From the NCBI RefSeq assembly GCF_051401765.1, contig NC_135069.1, forward strand, positions 10,890,501-10,954,500: DNA of 64,000 nucleotides, read 5' to 3'. The notes beneath the pieces are model-generated. The model ran no database searches. It worked only from the letters and a program-made list of their open reading frames with translations, and was not told the DNA's origin. The position numbers were made by a program, and so were the translations under genes. Below, in pieces: positions 45,975-57,876 of the stretch. The first letter of the stretch is position 1, and each line of letters begins with the position of its first letter. Source of the DNA: Calliopsis andreniformis. Lineage: Eukaryota; Arthropoda; Insecta; Hymenoptera; Andrenidae.

Positions 45975-48847
45975 CTGAGATTTCGAAATACGCGAATCGT
46001 AGCTGTCCTCAGTCGATTCCAAGGTTACCCTCCCCTGATCCACATTAAAGACCATATAATCGCTTCATCAAAGATGAGAAAGGAACGTGAGCAAAACAAA
46101 CAAAAGAAATTCTAAAAACGTTTACATGACAGTTTTGTTTTAAATTTAACGTTGAAGATTTAAATTTAACACTTACTGTGACTAGAATTCTTAAGTTTAA
46201 GGCACTTGATGACGTCCCTCGATGGATGTTGTATCTCGCGGCATTGATTGATCACTAATTAAGGGTGACGTACCGTCAAAGTTCTATGAGCCTTTGACTC
46301 TCAAAATTTACCATTAAAATATGTTCTCACTCAAAAAAGATAATAAAATTTAACGAAGCCAATTTTTATTATAAGCTTTTCAATTGTTAACAGTTAACTA
46401 CGGTTGATAAATAGTGAGTCACATACTTACCGTAGCGTTGACAAATTTGTAAAACATCTGAATTCTCTGATAACCACCGATAAAATAACGACTGATGACG
46501 ACCTGTTCTCCTGAAGTATATATTATACTTATATATTGTCTCGATCAGAAGACGAGGAACGACTGATTGAGATTACGAGATTAATCGAACAAAGTATAGT
46601 TTGTGAAAAATTAATATTTTTAGCTGTAGTGTCATAGTGTAATGTCATATGACGTGATGTGGTGCTATGTACTCTAATGTAGTATAAATATAGACTATAA
46701 TATCTAATGAATTATTGCAAAAATGACTACACGTCGGGTTTCAAATCCATACTTAACATGAATCATTGAGAAAATTAATTCCCTTAGTAGATAAATAACA
46801 GTAATAATAAGAGATTTAGACAAATATCTGTTTTCCTTGGGATCGTTGGAGTATTCGTGATTAGGAGATCCTTGGAATTTTCGGAGATAATATCTATAGT
46901 TTAATTACAATCTATCTCTTTTCGGAGATAGTACATATAGTTAATAATTGTTTACAATAATTATTTTATCTTAAATTATGAGGAAACACTTAGTTTATGA
47001 GAAAGAAGGACCCCAATGTTTCGACATTAGGAGACTTACAACGTTATCTCTTCTTCTCGCTTCCACTAAGGTTCTCACAGGTTTTACGTCCTGTGGAGCA
47101 CTACTTAAGCTGACTAGCTAACTGGTGCTCTCAACGAGTTTATACTCGATACTTAAATTTCAAAAGACGGTCAAAGGCAAAACTTGCAACAGTTTATGAA
47201 GGATTTGATTGGTATTTTGGAATCCAAGTGGAATAATTCAATAATACAAAAAATCACACACCAACTTCTACCAAATTTTTGCAAATACGAGACTTCAATC
47301 TTTAAATAGATGATGATGTCAATTGCAAATAAAAATTTGTAAGGAAACTGGATCCGTGAATTTTTACAATTTTTTAAAGAATATCTATAATCAATCAATT
47401 AAGTCAATCTTAAAGATTGACAGTGTTTCGGCCTAGTCTACAAATTTTTCTTAGTTCTACACCCACTATACATGTTTTACATGGTTCGTATTAATTATAA
47501 GAGGCTTTTATTCTAATTTCCCATATCGGCAACCGCATCACAAGCTACCATAAATATATTTAATTAATCTGAAACTAATCTACGTCTACATCGGAGTGTA
47601 TTCGCTATTTCGTCGAGTAGTCTTACGTACTTCTCAGTTCCTTAAACTTATTCATTCAAGTAATATGTAACATTAACGAGACCGCTCCTTATTTATAGAG
47701 AAGGCAAAAGTTCGCACTTACATTATGCTAAATATGAAGAGCATAGCTGGACTGCATTATCTGCATCAATTTTTGCTATAGTTGCTCAGGTTACGTTGAC
47801 TGCTGTTTGGAACTATCGATGGATGTCGTCTATTGGCAATTGGCAGTTAGCAGTTGATAGATAATTCGAACGAATTCAGAAATCCAGCAACGAATGCGAC
47901 GAGTGTCAGTTAGCACTGTAATTTATATTATATTTATATTTATAATATTCTTTTATATTTACTTTGAATGTTTGCAAGATTAATAAAAACCGTATTTTGA
48001 ATATTTACAATACACGAGGTGAGTAGAAACAGAAACGATAAAAAATTATAAAAGTAACTCTAGAATAATGATATTCGCTTAAAGTATTTTTCAATGCAAT
48101 TTTAATATTCTTTATATTATGCACATTAGCGTTCTTTTCATTCGACACCTGACCTCAGTGTTTTGTGTAATTTTAAATTGAAAGATACGTGTAATTATAT
48201 ATCTAATTTTATTGCATCTTAAGACGAGAATATGTTATACACTTTCAACAAACAAAAAATCTGACAAATTGTGTAATAATACTAAAATAAATTGCAAAAA
48301 ATTTACCTTTGCGGTGAATCGTACATTCCATAATCTTCATTCGAAGTGGACTGCGCACGCAACTTCGAGAATTCAATATTTCTCGAATTCTGATAGTATC
48401 GAATCTCGCTTACTCAGGATCTACTATTTCCCATCTATTACAAACATATACAATACATGCGAGAAAGTAAAAAAATGCATAAGGAATTTAAAAGCTTAAG
48501 ATACTAACTGTATTTAGTTTAAGAAACTAATAAAATGCGATTATAACCTACCAAATGCGTGGATTATTAATTTTTAAAAAAATATCGAGGTCATTATTTA
48601 TATTTCGACATTTTTTGTTAGGGTCTTCTATCAATTTGTTCCAAACTTGGTTTTTCATGGAATATAATTATTATTGAAGTGAGATATGAGATCTTAAAAA
48701 TTGATTAAAAAAGCAATCTACTCAATTTGGAATACCACATAAAAACACAAATGTATTTTAAATTTCCCGCCATTGAATCTCAGTTAGCGATGTGTAGCTA
48801 ACTTTAGAGCAAACGATCAATGCTTTGAAGTGCTCAACAGTTGAGAA

Positions 48848-48858
48848 TTTCTTTACCC
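48848..48858 (+). promoter_or_regulatory. 5' TOP-like pyrimidine tract of RpL7
   Basis: TTTCTTTACCC about 10 bases before the ATG. Ribosomal protein mRNAs normally start in such a tract, so transcription probably begins here. Confidence 0.45.
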
Positions 48859-48867
48859 AGCGGAAGA

Positions 48868-50726
48868 ATGGCGGACGCGTAAGTGTTGGTCCACTCTCAA
48901 AAAGAAATCTGAAAACATCGTCGATTAACATGACTATAATAACTTAAAAATATATTATTACACATCCATTTTTACTTATCTCTCGTATACGTATCATAGT
49001 TTTTGTACTTTCGATGAAAATGAAAAATTGTTTCTGTTCTGTCATACTACTGATCAACACGAGAATATGATATAATTAGTACTTTGTTATTCAAAATTAT
49101 ATTAATTGAATAATAAAACACTGATTTTATTTTCTTATTAAATCTAAATTCAATATACATTACTTCAGATGAATGTTATACATATTTTAATGTTGATTAG
49201 AAGATCTAACCTAATCTAGTTTTGTATACCACGCGACTTAAATATCTTTATTTATACATAATGCAAAAGCATCGCTTTTAATATGATTCAACTTATTTAC
49301 AGGAAGAAGGAAACTGCACCTCCGGCTAAAAAGCTGCCAGCAGTACCGGAATCGGTACTTAAAAGAAGAAAAACCCGTGAAGCTGTTAAAGCTGCACGTC
49401 TACAAATATCTATTAAGGTACATTTTTATCATTTTACACAATTTTTTTACCATATTTTATGCTTCACACAGTCATGTATCTCTTGTGCCTCTCTGTAAAA
49501 GCAATTATTAATATTATTGCATTGAACTTTTAGCAACGCGCACTTCGCTATAAGAAGAGGAAGGAAATCTTCAAGAGGGCAGAAAAATATGTCAGAGAGT
49601 ACAGGACAAAAGAAAGGGATGAAATTAGGTTAATGAGACAAGCTAAAAATCGTGGAAATTATTATATCCCTGGAGAAGCACGTCTTGCATTTGTTATCCG
49701 TATTCGGGGGTAAATATGTTTATTCCTTAAGAATAATTTGTAATTGAAATTTATTTCAAATATGTGATTGAATTTAATAATTTCAGTGTGAATCAAGTGG
49801 CTCCAAAAGTACGTAAAGTACTTCAGTTATTCCGCTTGAAACAGATTAACAATGGTGTATTTGTAAAACTGAACAAGGCAACAATTAACATGCTTCGTAT
49901 TGTGGAACCTTACATTACATGGGGTTATCCAAATCTCAAATCAGTTCGTGAATTGGTTTATAAGAGAGGATTTGCCAAAATAAATAAACAACGTATTCCT
50001 ATTACCAGCAACGCTATCATTGAGAAAAAACTTGGTTAGTATTATTTATTTTTTATTATTTTTTCATTATTAGACAATTATGTTGTATCATCTTAATGTA
50101 TTGACAAGTCCATGGGAGTTTTATTTAGTTACTTTAATGCTCCCTTCCAACTTGTCTAAAAGTAACAGAATGCTCTAAAAACCTTTATGTATATTTGACA
50201 TTTAGGTTATCAGTAATTCATACAATTTGCAGTCATATTAAACACTTAATCTTTTGGTTAAAATGACATCTAAAGTAATATTTTACAAATTTATTACAGG
50301 CCGCTCTGGTATCATCTGTATGGAAGACTTAATTCATGAGATATTCACTGTTGGACCAAAATTCAAATATGCCAGCAATTTCTTGTGGCCATTCAAGGTA
50401 AACTAATTTCTAAACTCTTTATTTGCGACATAGGCATGGTGGTAGAAATATACATTGTTCTACTGACCTCCTACTATGTCGTAGAGTAACATGAGTTTCT
50501 CTTCATGACATGCATGTACTGTTGCATGACTTAGTCGAACTCAAACATTTCATCAATTGTTGACTATATATTCCAGTATTTCAAAAAACATTAATTTTTA
50601 TGATTTTATTTGTAGCTTAACACACCTAACGGTGGATGGCGTAAGAAAACAAATCACTATGTTGAAGGTGGTGATTTTGGAAACAGAGAAGATAAGATCA
50701 ATGAACTTCTCAGACGAATGGTTTAA
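48868..50726 (+). CDS. RpL7: 60S ribosomal protein L7 (uL30)
   Basis: Six exons (48868-48878, 49303-49417, 49534-49709, 49787-50034, 50300-50397, 50616-50726) give 252 residues, the usual length. Recognised by the basic N-terminal helix ([18 protein letters not shown]), [38 protein letters not shown], the [19 protein letters not shown] block, [33 protein letters not shown] and the C-terminal [18 protein letters not shown]. Part of the large ribosomal subunit. Start ATG sits on an 11-nt coding exon directly after a pyrimidine-rich TTTCTTTACCC leader of TOP type. AATAAA at 50746-50751. Confidence 0.97.
50102..50227 (+). ncRNA. Candidate H/ACA snoRNA in RpL7 intron 4
   Basis: First hairpin closed by GACAAGT..ACTTGTC with inner GGGAG/CTCCC. 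Hinge AAAGTA (ANANNA) at 50159-50164. Second hairpin with outer GAAT/ATTC and inner AACCT/AGGTT. ACA at 50222-50224, three bases from the proposed end. 126 nt is typical, and ribosomal-protein introns commonly host snoRNAs. The modification target was not assigned. Confidence 0.5.
50425..50550 (+). ncRNA. Candidate H/ACA snoRNA in RpL7 intron 5
   Basis: Strong first stem GCGACATAG..CTATGTCGT, then hinge AGAGTA (ANANNA) at 50483-50488. Second stem TGAGTT..AACTCA with inner pairing. ACA at 50545-50547 followed by three bases. 126 nt, host intron of a ribosomal protein gene. Target not assigned. Confidence 0.6.
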
Positions 50727-50745
50727 ATTTATAACAATTTTGACA

Positions 50746-50751
50746 AATAAA
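50746..50751 (+). promoter_or_regulatory. Poly(A) signal of RpL7
   Basis: AATAAA 20 bases after the stop codon. Confidence 0.8.
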
Positions 50752-50769
50752 AGTTTAAATAGAATATAT

Positions 50770-51580
50770 TATTTTGTGTTATATTTTATCCATACTTTAT
50801 CATGAAATATTATTTAATATAAACATGTGTATATAGTCAATTCTTGAAATTGCATTTGTATGCAATTTTGCGTAGTTATGATATACTTGTTTCAAGGTCA
50901 TATAAAACATTAAAAGATACAAAATATACAAATTTTACACATGCGTGTATGTATTGTATATATATATATCTAATATTTATATATTTTATACTTTTATACA
51001 AATAATTTCAAATATTTATTTAAAAAATAAAAATATATTCAATATATACATACATATAATAACTATACAGTATATATTAAATATATTTTTTTTCTGTTAC
51101 TATTTCAATCAATAAAGTATATCTGCAGTATTACACATACGAGCGATACATAGAGAAATTACAAGTGCATACATTGTTTGCTTAAATGTGAAAACGTGTG
51201 TAGCTATATACACATAAACGCATGCGCTACGAGTGTGTCGAATCATGTTCCGATTACGTATGTATGTATTTTATTATATACAATATATGTATAATCGTAA
51301 GAATAGTGTGCAAAGGTGAAGTTTACCAGTTCAAATCTTGCTTCTGAAAGTTTAAATTGAATACTTTTTATTCTCAATCAAATATTACTTTCTATTTCAA
51401 AATAAAATTTACAGTAATTTCTGGTAAGTATACCGCATAAAAAGTATCAAATAACTAAATATTAAATTTCATATAAAAGAACGTACTTTATCACATGTAT
51501 GCTATGCAATGCACACCTAACCTTATTGTTTAGTCGAAAAAACAAATGATTAAAATTAATTCTGCTTAGAAGGAACAAAT
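50770..51580. other. Intergenic, AT-rich
   Basis: Low-complexity AT/TATA-rich DNA after RpL7; nothing recognised. Confidence 0.6.
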
Positions 51581-51603
51581 ATTTATTACATATCAATAGA
51601 TTA

Positions 51604-51810
51604 CTAATACACATTTTTTTTCTTATTGACTTTTAAGGAAACAGTAAATTTTTTGCCTACTTTCGGTTTGGATCGTAGTAGATCGTAGACACCTTGCTTT
51701 TTCATCACATGTTTCAAGTTCGAATCCTGAACACGACAATTTCTTTTTACTAGATGATAAAAATCTTTTTTTCTTACAAAATATGTTACGAGAGTAATAC
51801 AATATATATG
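51604..51810 (-). CDS. Candidate last exon of an unidentified reverse-strand gene
   Basis: The reverse-strand frame reads YHLVKRNCRVQDSNLKHVMK, then QGVYDLLRSKPKVGKKF and a Lys-rich end at TAG 51606-51604. An AATAAA on the same strand lies at 51587-51582, 17 bases past the stop, which supports a real 3' end. The frame looks protein-like and basic. The upstream exon boundary is unclear (TTTTGTAAG| near 51810 or TTCAG| near 51730) and no start exon was found; it would have to overlap the neighbouring gene on the other strand. Family not recognised. Confidence 0.4.
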   Translation of the reverse strand, partial: HIYCITLVTYFVRKKDFYHLVKRNCRVQDSNLKHVMKKQGVYDLLRSKPKVGKKFTVSLKVNKKKNVY

Positions 51811-51946
51811 AGACTTCAAATTTAGCGTAATATTTAAAAATGACGCGCAAAATGATTGATTTACATAATAGAGTACATAATAGCTTACAGAAAGAAATAT
51901 AAGAAAATGCTTGAAATTTGTTATGTTTATTTAGATTTTAACAATA

Positions 51947-54900
51947 ATGACTGATAAAACTATGGATTCTGGATCTTCTCCCGATAATAAAAACCTATCT
52001 GTTACTAAATCAACTAAGTCATTAAATGAAAATACAAAAATGTTTATTCTACCTCCAAATTTATTACAAAATATTCATATTAGTGATTCTATGATGCAAG
52101 GTAAGTTTATTAATTATTAAATTTTTAGTAAGAAGAAATTTTAATTTTAATATTTTATTTGACTAGTTATTACATAAATATTATTTCATTTAAAATTTAT
52201 TGCAGATGAGAGCATTATATCTAGCGTAGGGCTTATGAAGAAAAATAGTACTTCGCAAATAGAGCAAGTGAGATCAAAAATGAAACCCACCACTCATACA
52301 GATGATGCAATCTCAAAAGATGTGACAAAAGTGCCTCAAGTTAATAAGAATGAAGAAAAGCTAATATCTAAAATAAATGACACAAAACGTAGAAAAAGTT
52401 GTAAAAAAGAGATTTTTCTAGTAAGTAAACAAAAGAACAACAAAAAAATTGATGACTCTAGAACAGGTTCTTCAATCAATCAAAGAGGATTACAAAAAGC
52501 AACATGTAAAATTGATAATGTAAAAAGTGATGAAACTACTTCTATTGATACAGAAAATTCTCAGGAAACAGAAACAGAAGATGAGCAAAGCGAGAGTAAT
52601 GTAAATTTAAAAAAGCTGACGAAAGTGAAAAGTAAAACTAAAATTGATGAAATTAAATTTAGTAGATCTAAACGTATTCGCAAACAGACTAATTTTGAAG
52701 ACTATATTGTAACATATAAAAACGAATCACTTAAAACAGAAAGTACACCTCCAAATCAGAAAGGAAAACATACTCCTTACAAAGAGCAAAAACAAGTACA
52801 TCTCAATACGTTATCAGATAATGAAATAAATAATATAACTAACGATAGAAAGTCTATAAAAGAGGTGCTTCAAAGTACACAAAATAAAAAAAGTGGAGAC
52901 ACAATTGATTCATATGTGGAATCTAATTCTGGCACACCAGTTGTAACCAGGAAATCACTGCCTTTAAATATAAATAGCGTTTCTGAAGATCACTCTAATG
53001 CTGAAACCAATGAAAATAATTTAATGATTAAGGATTCTAAAGATGTAGTAAGTAACATACATATGGCGTCAAATGATGATGATATAATAGAACAGAGTGA
53101 TGAAAATGATACTAAAACATACATGGGATCAAAGAGTACTTTACTTAAAAATACTATTACAAAACGAAAACATTTAGAAATAAATTCTGAGTTAAATGTA
53201 ACAGAAAGTTTGTGTAATAAAAGTATAAGTGGACCTTTGAATTCAAAAAATAAAAATAGTACTCATGATGATACTACTATGAACAAAATAGACGGACCAT
53301 CCATTGTAACACCAGACTTATTAAAACAAGACAATTTAAGTGTTAATTCAAGTCAAATACATACTGATTGCATTTCTGTAACTACACCGCCAGTAAGAAA
53401 AAGAGGAAGACCTAGAAAATATCCTATACAACAAGTTCTAAACACTTCGAATGAAGTAGGAAAAGATTCAGAAGCTACACAGAAAATAGATAACATTTCT
53501 ATTGCAGATACAGTTATTAATACTAAGAGACATAGTGAAAAATCATACAATACTAGTAATAATGACTTAAGTGATGATAGCAGTATTGAAAGTAACACTT
53601 CAAGTTTACCCATTATTAGAAAACGAGGTAGACCACCAGGTACATCTGGTAGAGGCAGAGGCAGAGGTAGAGGTAAAGGTAGAGGATCATCACAAACTAC
53701 ATTAGATATAGAGTATAAGCCGAAATTAAAGGGACCAAATACAGATAACACAGAAGAAGGAAGTTCAACGGAAACAACTGACACTTCTCAACTAAATGTA
53801 GGTTTTATACAATTTTAATACCTCACATTATTTTTAAACTAAGTTTGCAAATCTTCGCTTGATTACGTGTTTTTAATTTAGGTTGACGTAGTAATATGTG
53901 CTAAATGTGAACAAGAAGTATCAAGAAAGCAATGGAATTCACATAATTTACTTAAACATAACAATATGAGCTGGAAAAAAGATGATGAACCTTTGGTAAG
54001 TACAATATTGTATTCATAACTTTATAAATTCTATATTTATTTAATGTTTTAGGATTTTGAAAATGATATTAAATTATGGAAAAGAGTACTAATGGATGCT
54101 CTTAAAAAAAAAAAGGGTCAATTATGTTGTGAGAAATGTGCCACTAAAAAACGGAGTGTAAACGGTTTCATATCTCATATGCAATTCTGTGGGAAATCTG
54201 ATGAAGTTCGTAAAAGAATTACATGGTAAAAAAAGTTTAATATAAAAATAATTTAATTCTTTTGTATTTTAGGAAAGAAGAGCTTTAATGGCAACATGCC
54301 CAGTTTGTGGAGCTGTTATGATGCCGTCTTCTCTAGAAATACACGAACGAACTCATAGACTGTCGGCACAAATCACAACAAAAAAACTCCAATCATATAC
54401 TCCAGAGACTGAGAAAGTGAAACGCAAGGCTGCCGAAAAGTAAATATCGTATGGTAGAGTTTTAATAAAATAAAATATTAATCATTCTTTCTTGAATTTC
54501 AGAGCAGTATCGAAAATTTTGGAGTTTACAGAACTTGTTAAGGATAATTTACCTTCCGATGAAACTAAAGTTACATCTTCATTTTTGGTGCGTTATTTAT
54601 TGTAATTGTATTATATTTTAAAGACAATTTTGTTTATCAAACCTATATGTATGTTTATATCAAACTAATGTTATAGAGAAATATAATAAAATCACCTAAA
54701 CAGAAAAAGACAATACCATCAGCATGGAAAACCATATGGAGGAAGGAATTGTCTTCACAAGGAACAGCAACTTGTCGTCAAATCGGTTGTACTTATACTT
54801 GCTCTTCATACGAAGATATTTGCAAACATGTTCCTGAATGTACTTTTACCCCTGAAGAGGTATAATTCATCACAATATTAATGAAATTATATTAATAACA

Positions 54901-57876
54901 TCCGTTTAAAACCTTATCGATTATTTTTTTTTTTTTTTATTAGTGTTTTATATGCAAAATATGCAAATTTTCAAGTACCTCGGATGCAGATATGATAAAG
55001 CATGTTACAGAAAATCATGCAAAAACGGAAGAAAGCAGTAAATATTCAGATTTTGAAGCGGAGAGTTATAGTTCAGATGAAAATAAAAGTAAGTGCTTCT
55101 TTAAATAAAAATAAATGTTAAATAATGCAAATTCGTTAACAATATTCATTTTTAGAAGGTAATTATACAATGAAATTTCTTGAAAAAGAGCAAATGTTAA
55201 AAATTCGGTGGGGAGAACCTTATTTTCCTGCCATCCGCTGGACTATGGAATTGTAAATATTATCTTTTGTAATTTAATATTTAAAAATGTATAATAAACA
55301 ATGCATAGATATAATAAATTATATCGTATGTTCTTACAGTGAAGAAAAGAATTATGATCTTCATTTGTTCAATGATTATGTTCCAAATCATTTTACATTA
55401 CTAAACAACGTTGATGCTACTAAATATTTACCAGAATTAGAAATTTCTATACGTACAAAGAAGCAAGATGCAGACTCTGTGAAATTATCCAATACAGAAA
55501 TTTCATGGAAGCAATGGAAAAGATTTGAAGGTGGATTTGATGAAGGTAATAAATGTTGTAATAAAATAGTATTTTACACATTATACCTAGAATATTCTTA
55601 CAGATACTGCAACATTTTTTGTTGGTGGACCGATATGGGCATTAGCTTGGTTGCCTATTCCATCGCCAATGTACTCCAAAAACCCTTCTCAATATGTTGC
55701 AATTAGTACTCATCCAACTATGGAGGCTGAATATACTGTAAGAAAATCATATTCTGGGCCCAATATAATACAAATTTGGAATGTAGGACCACTAGATCAT
55801 GAGTCAGTATTTAGAAAAAAAGAAGAAAGAGATTAAGCTAATTTGTAAAAGGTCATAAAAAGTATTTAACATATATTTTGTAGGAAGGACAATAAAAAAG
55901 AAACGCCTTTCTTATCATATGCAATTGCACATAATGCTGGTACTATATGGTGTTTAGAATGGTGTCCATCTGGATGTTATCAAGAAGAAAGTTTGAACAA
56001 TTATAAAATGAACAACGAAACACAATCTAATCTAAAACGAATGGGAATGCTCGCAGCAGCTTCTTCGGATGGCGCTGTACACATTTATTCGCTTCCTTTC
56101 CCAGAGGAACTTAAATTTGAAAAAACAACAGAAAATGAGTGAGTAATAAATGTATTAAAATTAATTAGTACCGAATTTTTCTAATGTTTACGCTACTCAT
56201 TAAAAATAAATATTTATTACTATTGTAGGTGGCCTATATATTACACTGACCCAATAATGACTTTAGTTGTAAATACTGCAATACATGACAAAAACAATCA
56301 AAATTGGCAATGTACTAAATTATCATGGAGCAAAGAACATGGACACAAGTAAGATCTTTTAATCGCATTTCTGCATTTTCTACATACTTGTTCAATGGTA
56401 ACATTGTAAAATCTCTTTTTAGTATCATTGCTGCAGGATTTTCAAATGGGTATATCGCTCTATGGGATCTCACATTCAAGTCTCCATTATTAATGGAAAA
56501 AAGACAAAATACATACTTCATAAATGCCTTTGAACATTTTTATGCTCATGGTAATGCTGTGACTAGTAAGTATGATTTTTGTTATGAATAATTTTTGAAG
56601 ATATGAAGCTTAGAATAATATAAATAAAAATTTAATTATTTTGGCAGTGGTAGCACTAATTCCATATAATGGAGCAAGATTTCTAGCTTCAGGTAGTTTA
56701 GACAGATCATACAAAATTTGGGATTTAGAAAATACAAGTTCTCCTCAGAGTTGTGCACAAAAAGGTATTATAGTAAATGGTTCATGGATGACTAATTGGC
56801 CATGTGCTATTATCAGTTTTGATGATGCTCTTGGGTAAGAATTTATATAAAAGATACATTTAACAATAAAATTCAATACTAATATAACATTATTCTATTC
56901 TAGATATAAACATACCAACTCTTACATAATCCCATTGAGAGAACACGAATATAAATACTTTCCCATTTTAGCAACAAATTCTCCTACTTACGTAAGTAAC
57001 TTTGTAGTCATATTAATCTTTTTTTTTTAATTCAGATATTTGTGTATTTATTTACGAACTTTTTAGGCTTTAACAATTTCTGATTATGCAAATGGTATTG
57101 CACATGGTACATTAGCAGGAGAAATAATAACAATTTTTCCTCATCAACTTATATATAGCAGAGATCTTGACAAGGCATTGCAAAAGAAACGAAAGGTATT
57201 TTTGCCCATATGTCGTTTTATATATTCAGTGCATATTGATGATATTTCAAATCATTTCATATAAAATGTAAATAAATTATATTTTTAGTTGAGTTCAGCT
57301 GTTAAAATAGTGGATTTCTCAGAAAATAGTGATAAAAATGACACAAAGGATGAAAATAGCTCAAAAGACTATTGCTACATGCCAGGAACATACAATGAAT
57401 GCAAAGATCGTTTCGGTATTATTTTTTGTGATAGTCTAAAAGTAAGTATGTGTAATTTTCTTTTGCTTCTTTATAATAAAATTTATGTTGTGGTTAAATT
57501 TACATTTTAAATTGTATCCTATTTGAAGAATATTGAACGTAACGCGCAACAGGGAACATTACACGCAGAAAAATTAACACCAGTTCCAATTGAAGAATAT
57601 CCGTTTATGTCCATAAATAGGGTAAGTATTGCGATTACCATTTTGCCTCCAATATTTTAGTTTCGCATAATATCAATGTATAACAATCACTTCTAGATGT
57701 CTTGGAACCCTAATGTGTGGAGTTACTTGTGGCTTGCATCAGCGTATCAAAATGGTTTAGTAAGATTATTAAATTTCAATTATATGTCTGCGTCATGTGA
57801 ATTAAAAATGTGTTTACCCCAACACATTGAACGTATGCTTAAGAAAACAGAAGCCAAAACAGAAAAAAGTAGTTAA
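51947..57876 (+). CDS. GTF3C2: TFIIIC subunit GTF3C2 (TFIIIC110)-like protein
   Basis: Twenty exons, about 1480 residues. Residues ~1-580 (exon 2 is 1592 nt) are polar and low-complexity, with two AT-hooks (RKRGRPRK ~449, RKRGRPPG ~523) and an RGRGRGRGKGRG run. Residues ~583-865 hold several C2H2-type fingers (CAKCEQE, CPVCGAV, CKICKFS with following His pairs). Residues ~965-1480 form a WD40-like region with FFVGGPIWALAWLPIP, NAGTIWCLEWCPSG, FLASGSLDRSYKIWDLE and WSYLWLASAYQNGLVRLLNF, the pattern of the TFIIIC beta subunit that recruits Pol III to tRNA genes. Longer than the human protein because of its N-terminus. The donor after exon 4 (GTTCGT at 54206) is unusual but is the one that keeps frame. 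Nuclear. Confidence 0.9.

Larger units (their letters stand above)
44410..48840. other. Intergenic region between the thioredoxin-module gene and RpL7
   Basis: AT-rich. Contains MITE family A (44713-45058) and a promoter-like stretch (45909-45974). No coding exon recognised on either strand. Confidence 0.55.

Noticed and set aside
55287..55540. Forward frame overlapping a GTF3C2-like exon from 55287
   Set aside because: Its first part is intron. The real exon begins at 55340 and the frame past 55545 is intron again.
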